This document shows, piece after piece, positions 32,777 to 33,387 of a stretch of 33,387 nt of DNA. Position numbers and translations under genes: made by a program. This DNA comes from Clostridiales bacterium UBA3678 (GTDB taxonomy: Bacteria > Bacillota > Clostridia > TANB77 > CAG-508). The stretch covers positions 5,166 to 38,552 of the forward strand of contig DFJF01000002.1 in NCBI GenBank assembly GCA_002372935.1. The letters run 5' to 3'. The notes under the pieces are model-generated. The model was not told the origin of the DNA. It did no database searches and saw only the letters and a program-made list of their open reading frames with translations. The first letter of the stretch is position 1. Each line of letters begins with the position of its first letter.

Positions 32777-33328
32777 TTATTTTTTCATTAATTTTACAAC
32801 ACTATTCAAGTCACTTAGAAATTCAATTTTTTTTGTTTCATCACGAAGTAATGCAGCTGGGTGCCATGTTGGCATATACATAATTCCTTTTTTTACGATC
32901 CATTTACCTCTACTAGTAGTTATTTTATACTCTTTTCCAAAAATGTTTTGTAGTGCAATTTTTCCAAGTAAGACAATTATTTTAGGCTTTATTATCATTA
33001 CCTGATTTCTTAAATAACCTATACATGCCTTTATCTCATCCTCTTCTGGATCTCTGTTAAAATGAGGTCTGCATTTAACAATATTTGCAATATATACATC
33101 TTTTCTATTAATTTCTAATATATCAAAAGCCTTATTCATCAATTGCCCAGCTTTACCCACAAATGGCTCTCCTAATCTATCTTCATCTCCACCTGGACCT
33201 TCCCCTATAAACATTACATCTGCATTAGGATTTCCAACTCCAAATACAACATTCTGCCTTGTTTTACACAATTTACATTTTCTACAATTTAACATACTTG
33301 ATTTTAATTCATCTAAATTTTCATACAT
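32777..33328 (-). CDS. family-4 (iron-sulfur) uracil-DNA glycosylase
   Basis: 183 residues from ATG 33328; an ATG four codons earlier abuts AAGG with no spacing, so the later start is preferred, though its spacing of 12 nt is long. The enzyme removes uracil from DNA for base-excision repair. The active-site motif GEGPGGDEDRLGEPFVGKAG is complete, and the second motif is WHPAALLRD. Four iron-sulfur cysteines are expected: C15 and C18 (NCRKCKLC, which also has C21), plus those of VKCRP and IKACIGYL. It is the most upstream minus-strand gene in the window, preceded by a repeat copy. Confidence 0.93.
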   Translation of the reverse strand: MYENLDELKSSMLNCRKCKLCKTRQNVVFGVGNPNADVMFIGEGPGGDEDRLGEPFVGKAGQLMNKAFDILEINRKDVYIANIVKCRPHFNRDPEEDEIKACIGYLRNQVMIIKPKIIVLLGKIALQNIFGKEYKITTSRGKWIVKKGIMYMPTWHPAALLRDETKKIEFLSDLNSVVKLMKK

Positions 33329-33358
33329 TATGTTACACATCCTTAATTTTTATTTTCA

Positions 33359-33387
33359 AAAGGGGGACGGTTCTTTTTCAAAAGGGG
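33359..33387. repeat. 21-bp-unit repeat cluster 6, cut by the window edge
   Basis: GGGACGGTTC at 33364 is followed by CTTTTTCAAAAG, and GGG restarts at 33385, exactly 21 bp later. The cluster lies upstream of the uracil-DNA glycosylase gene and continues beyond the window. Confidence 0.8.

Overview
The window is very AT-rich with short intergenic gaps, strong AGGAGG-type ribosome binding sites and consensus sigma-A promoters. Its content (class III anaerobic ribonucleotide reductase with activase, AdhE, a Spo0A-type response regulator, peptidoglycan hydrolases carrying G5/SH3b modules, TmcAL, a DUF1540 protein) points to a low-GC anaerobic Firmicute of the class Clostridia, perhaps an uncultured gut lineage. 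The lineage is an inference; no rRNA or tRNA is present to confirm it. No phage, insertion sequence, CRISPR array or tRNA was recognised. Most genes lie on the minus strand.

Layout. 1-376: tail of a plus-strand coiled-coil protein made of 18-residue repeats, ending in a bidirectional terminator. 375-5151: EngB/YsxC GTPase (broken by one extra base), a SWIM-SNF2 helicase-like ATPase, and a P-loop/Asp23 fusion protein. 5205-8265: two membrane glycosyltransferases (GT39-like, GT2). 8409-9335: DUF1540 mini-protein and a peroxiredoxin. 9459-12923: AdhE translationally coupled to an APH-fold kinase. 13023-14157: an oxidoreductase resembling 2,4-diaminopentanoate dehydrogenase, with its own promoter.

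14220-17376 is the most unusual part. A membrane GHKL histidine-kinase-like protein is preceded by a 17-codon gene for a cationic, Trp-rich amphipathic peptide (MNWLDALIRWMRKWGQP) with a strong ribosome binding site and its own terminator. Next comes a response regulator with a Spo0A-type DNA-binding domain. It is divergent from an XRE regulator across an intergenic region holding a perfect 0A box (TGTCGAA) and a 9-bp dyad. I propose this as a candidate peptide-signalling locus.

17549-23179: TmcAL (tRNA-Met ac4C synthesis), converging on a glgP-rnhA-cotH operon. 23254-26452: two membrane-anchored GH73-type glucosaminidases flanking an unknown membrane protein. 26648-28417: long-chain acyl-CoA synthetase with terminator. 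28478-31377: nrdD-nrdG, with a 30-bp perfect palindrome upstream. 31454-33328: GltD-like flavoprotein and family-4 uracil-DNA glycosylase.

Six intergenic sites carry a modular repeat of about 21 bp (core GGGACGGTTC / GAACCGTCCC, A/T-rich spacer) arranged as tandem or inverted units. Some are good terminators, one supplies the stop codon of a gene, and stem substitutions are often compensated on the other arm.
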